From Litorimonas sp963922935 (GTDB taxonomy: Bacteria > Pseudomonadota > Alphaproteobacteria > Caulobacterales > Maricaulaceae), in the NCBI GenBank assembly GCA_963922935.1, contig CAWUKE010000130.1:1-6369 (forward strand): a stretch of 6,369 bases of DNA, given 5' to 3'. The position numbers were made by a program, and so were the translations under genes. Shown in pieces: positions 6,357 through 6,369 of the stretch (positions are counted from its first letter, which is position 1; each line of letters opens with the position of its first letter). The notes beneath the pieces are model-generated. The model did not search any database, was not told the DNA's origin, and saw only the letters and a list, made by a program, of their open reading frames with translations.

Positions 6357-6369
6357 TCCCTGCGCAACA

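Overview
This is an ordinary chromosomal core region of a bacterium, most probably an alphaproteobacterium. The base composition is moderately GC-rich (judged by eye). The recA and alaS proteins look alphaproteobacterial. recA and alaS lie near each other on one strand, as in Caulobacter-type genomes, and the recA upstream region carries a near-match to the alphaproteobacterial LexA box (GTTC-N7-GTTC). A marine Caulobacterales/Hyphomonadales-like lineage is an inference, not something the sequence proves.

Layout. On the + strand, 2-550 is the 3' part of a PLP-dependent threonine/serine dehydratase cut by the window edge. After 17 bp comes a small lipoprotein with a DUF4440/NTF2-like domain (568-1113). 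All remaining genes are on the - strand. Read in the direction of transcription, they are recA (6257-5151), a strong intrinsic terminator, a PA0069-type (SplB-like) radical SAM protein (4967-3855), and alaS (3773-1110). alaS and the lipoprotein gene converge and overlap by 4 bp with interleaved stop codons.

Regulation. recA has a good Shine-Dalgarno sequence, a candidate LexA operator about 85 bp upstream, and a hairpin-plus-U8 terminator that separates it from the radical SAM gene. The radical SAM gene starts inside a perfect 10-bp inverted repeat, so its start codon would sit in a hairpin loop of the mRNA. alaS has no Shine-Dalgarno sequence, and a promoter-like sequence ends 8 nt before its ATG, suggesting a leaderless or nearly leaderless transcript.

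How the genes fit together. recA (recombination and SOS response) and alaS (tRNA-Ala charging) are housekeeping genes. The radical SAM protein is conserved but of unknown function. The dehydratase and lipoprotein may be co-transcribed, but nothing links their functions. I see no mobile element, CRISPR array, RNA gene, phage gene or defence gene. The observations most worth a second look are the hairpin over the radical SAM start and the convergent hairpins at the alaS/lipoprotein boundary. I found no convincing evidence of a new biological system.
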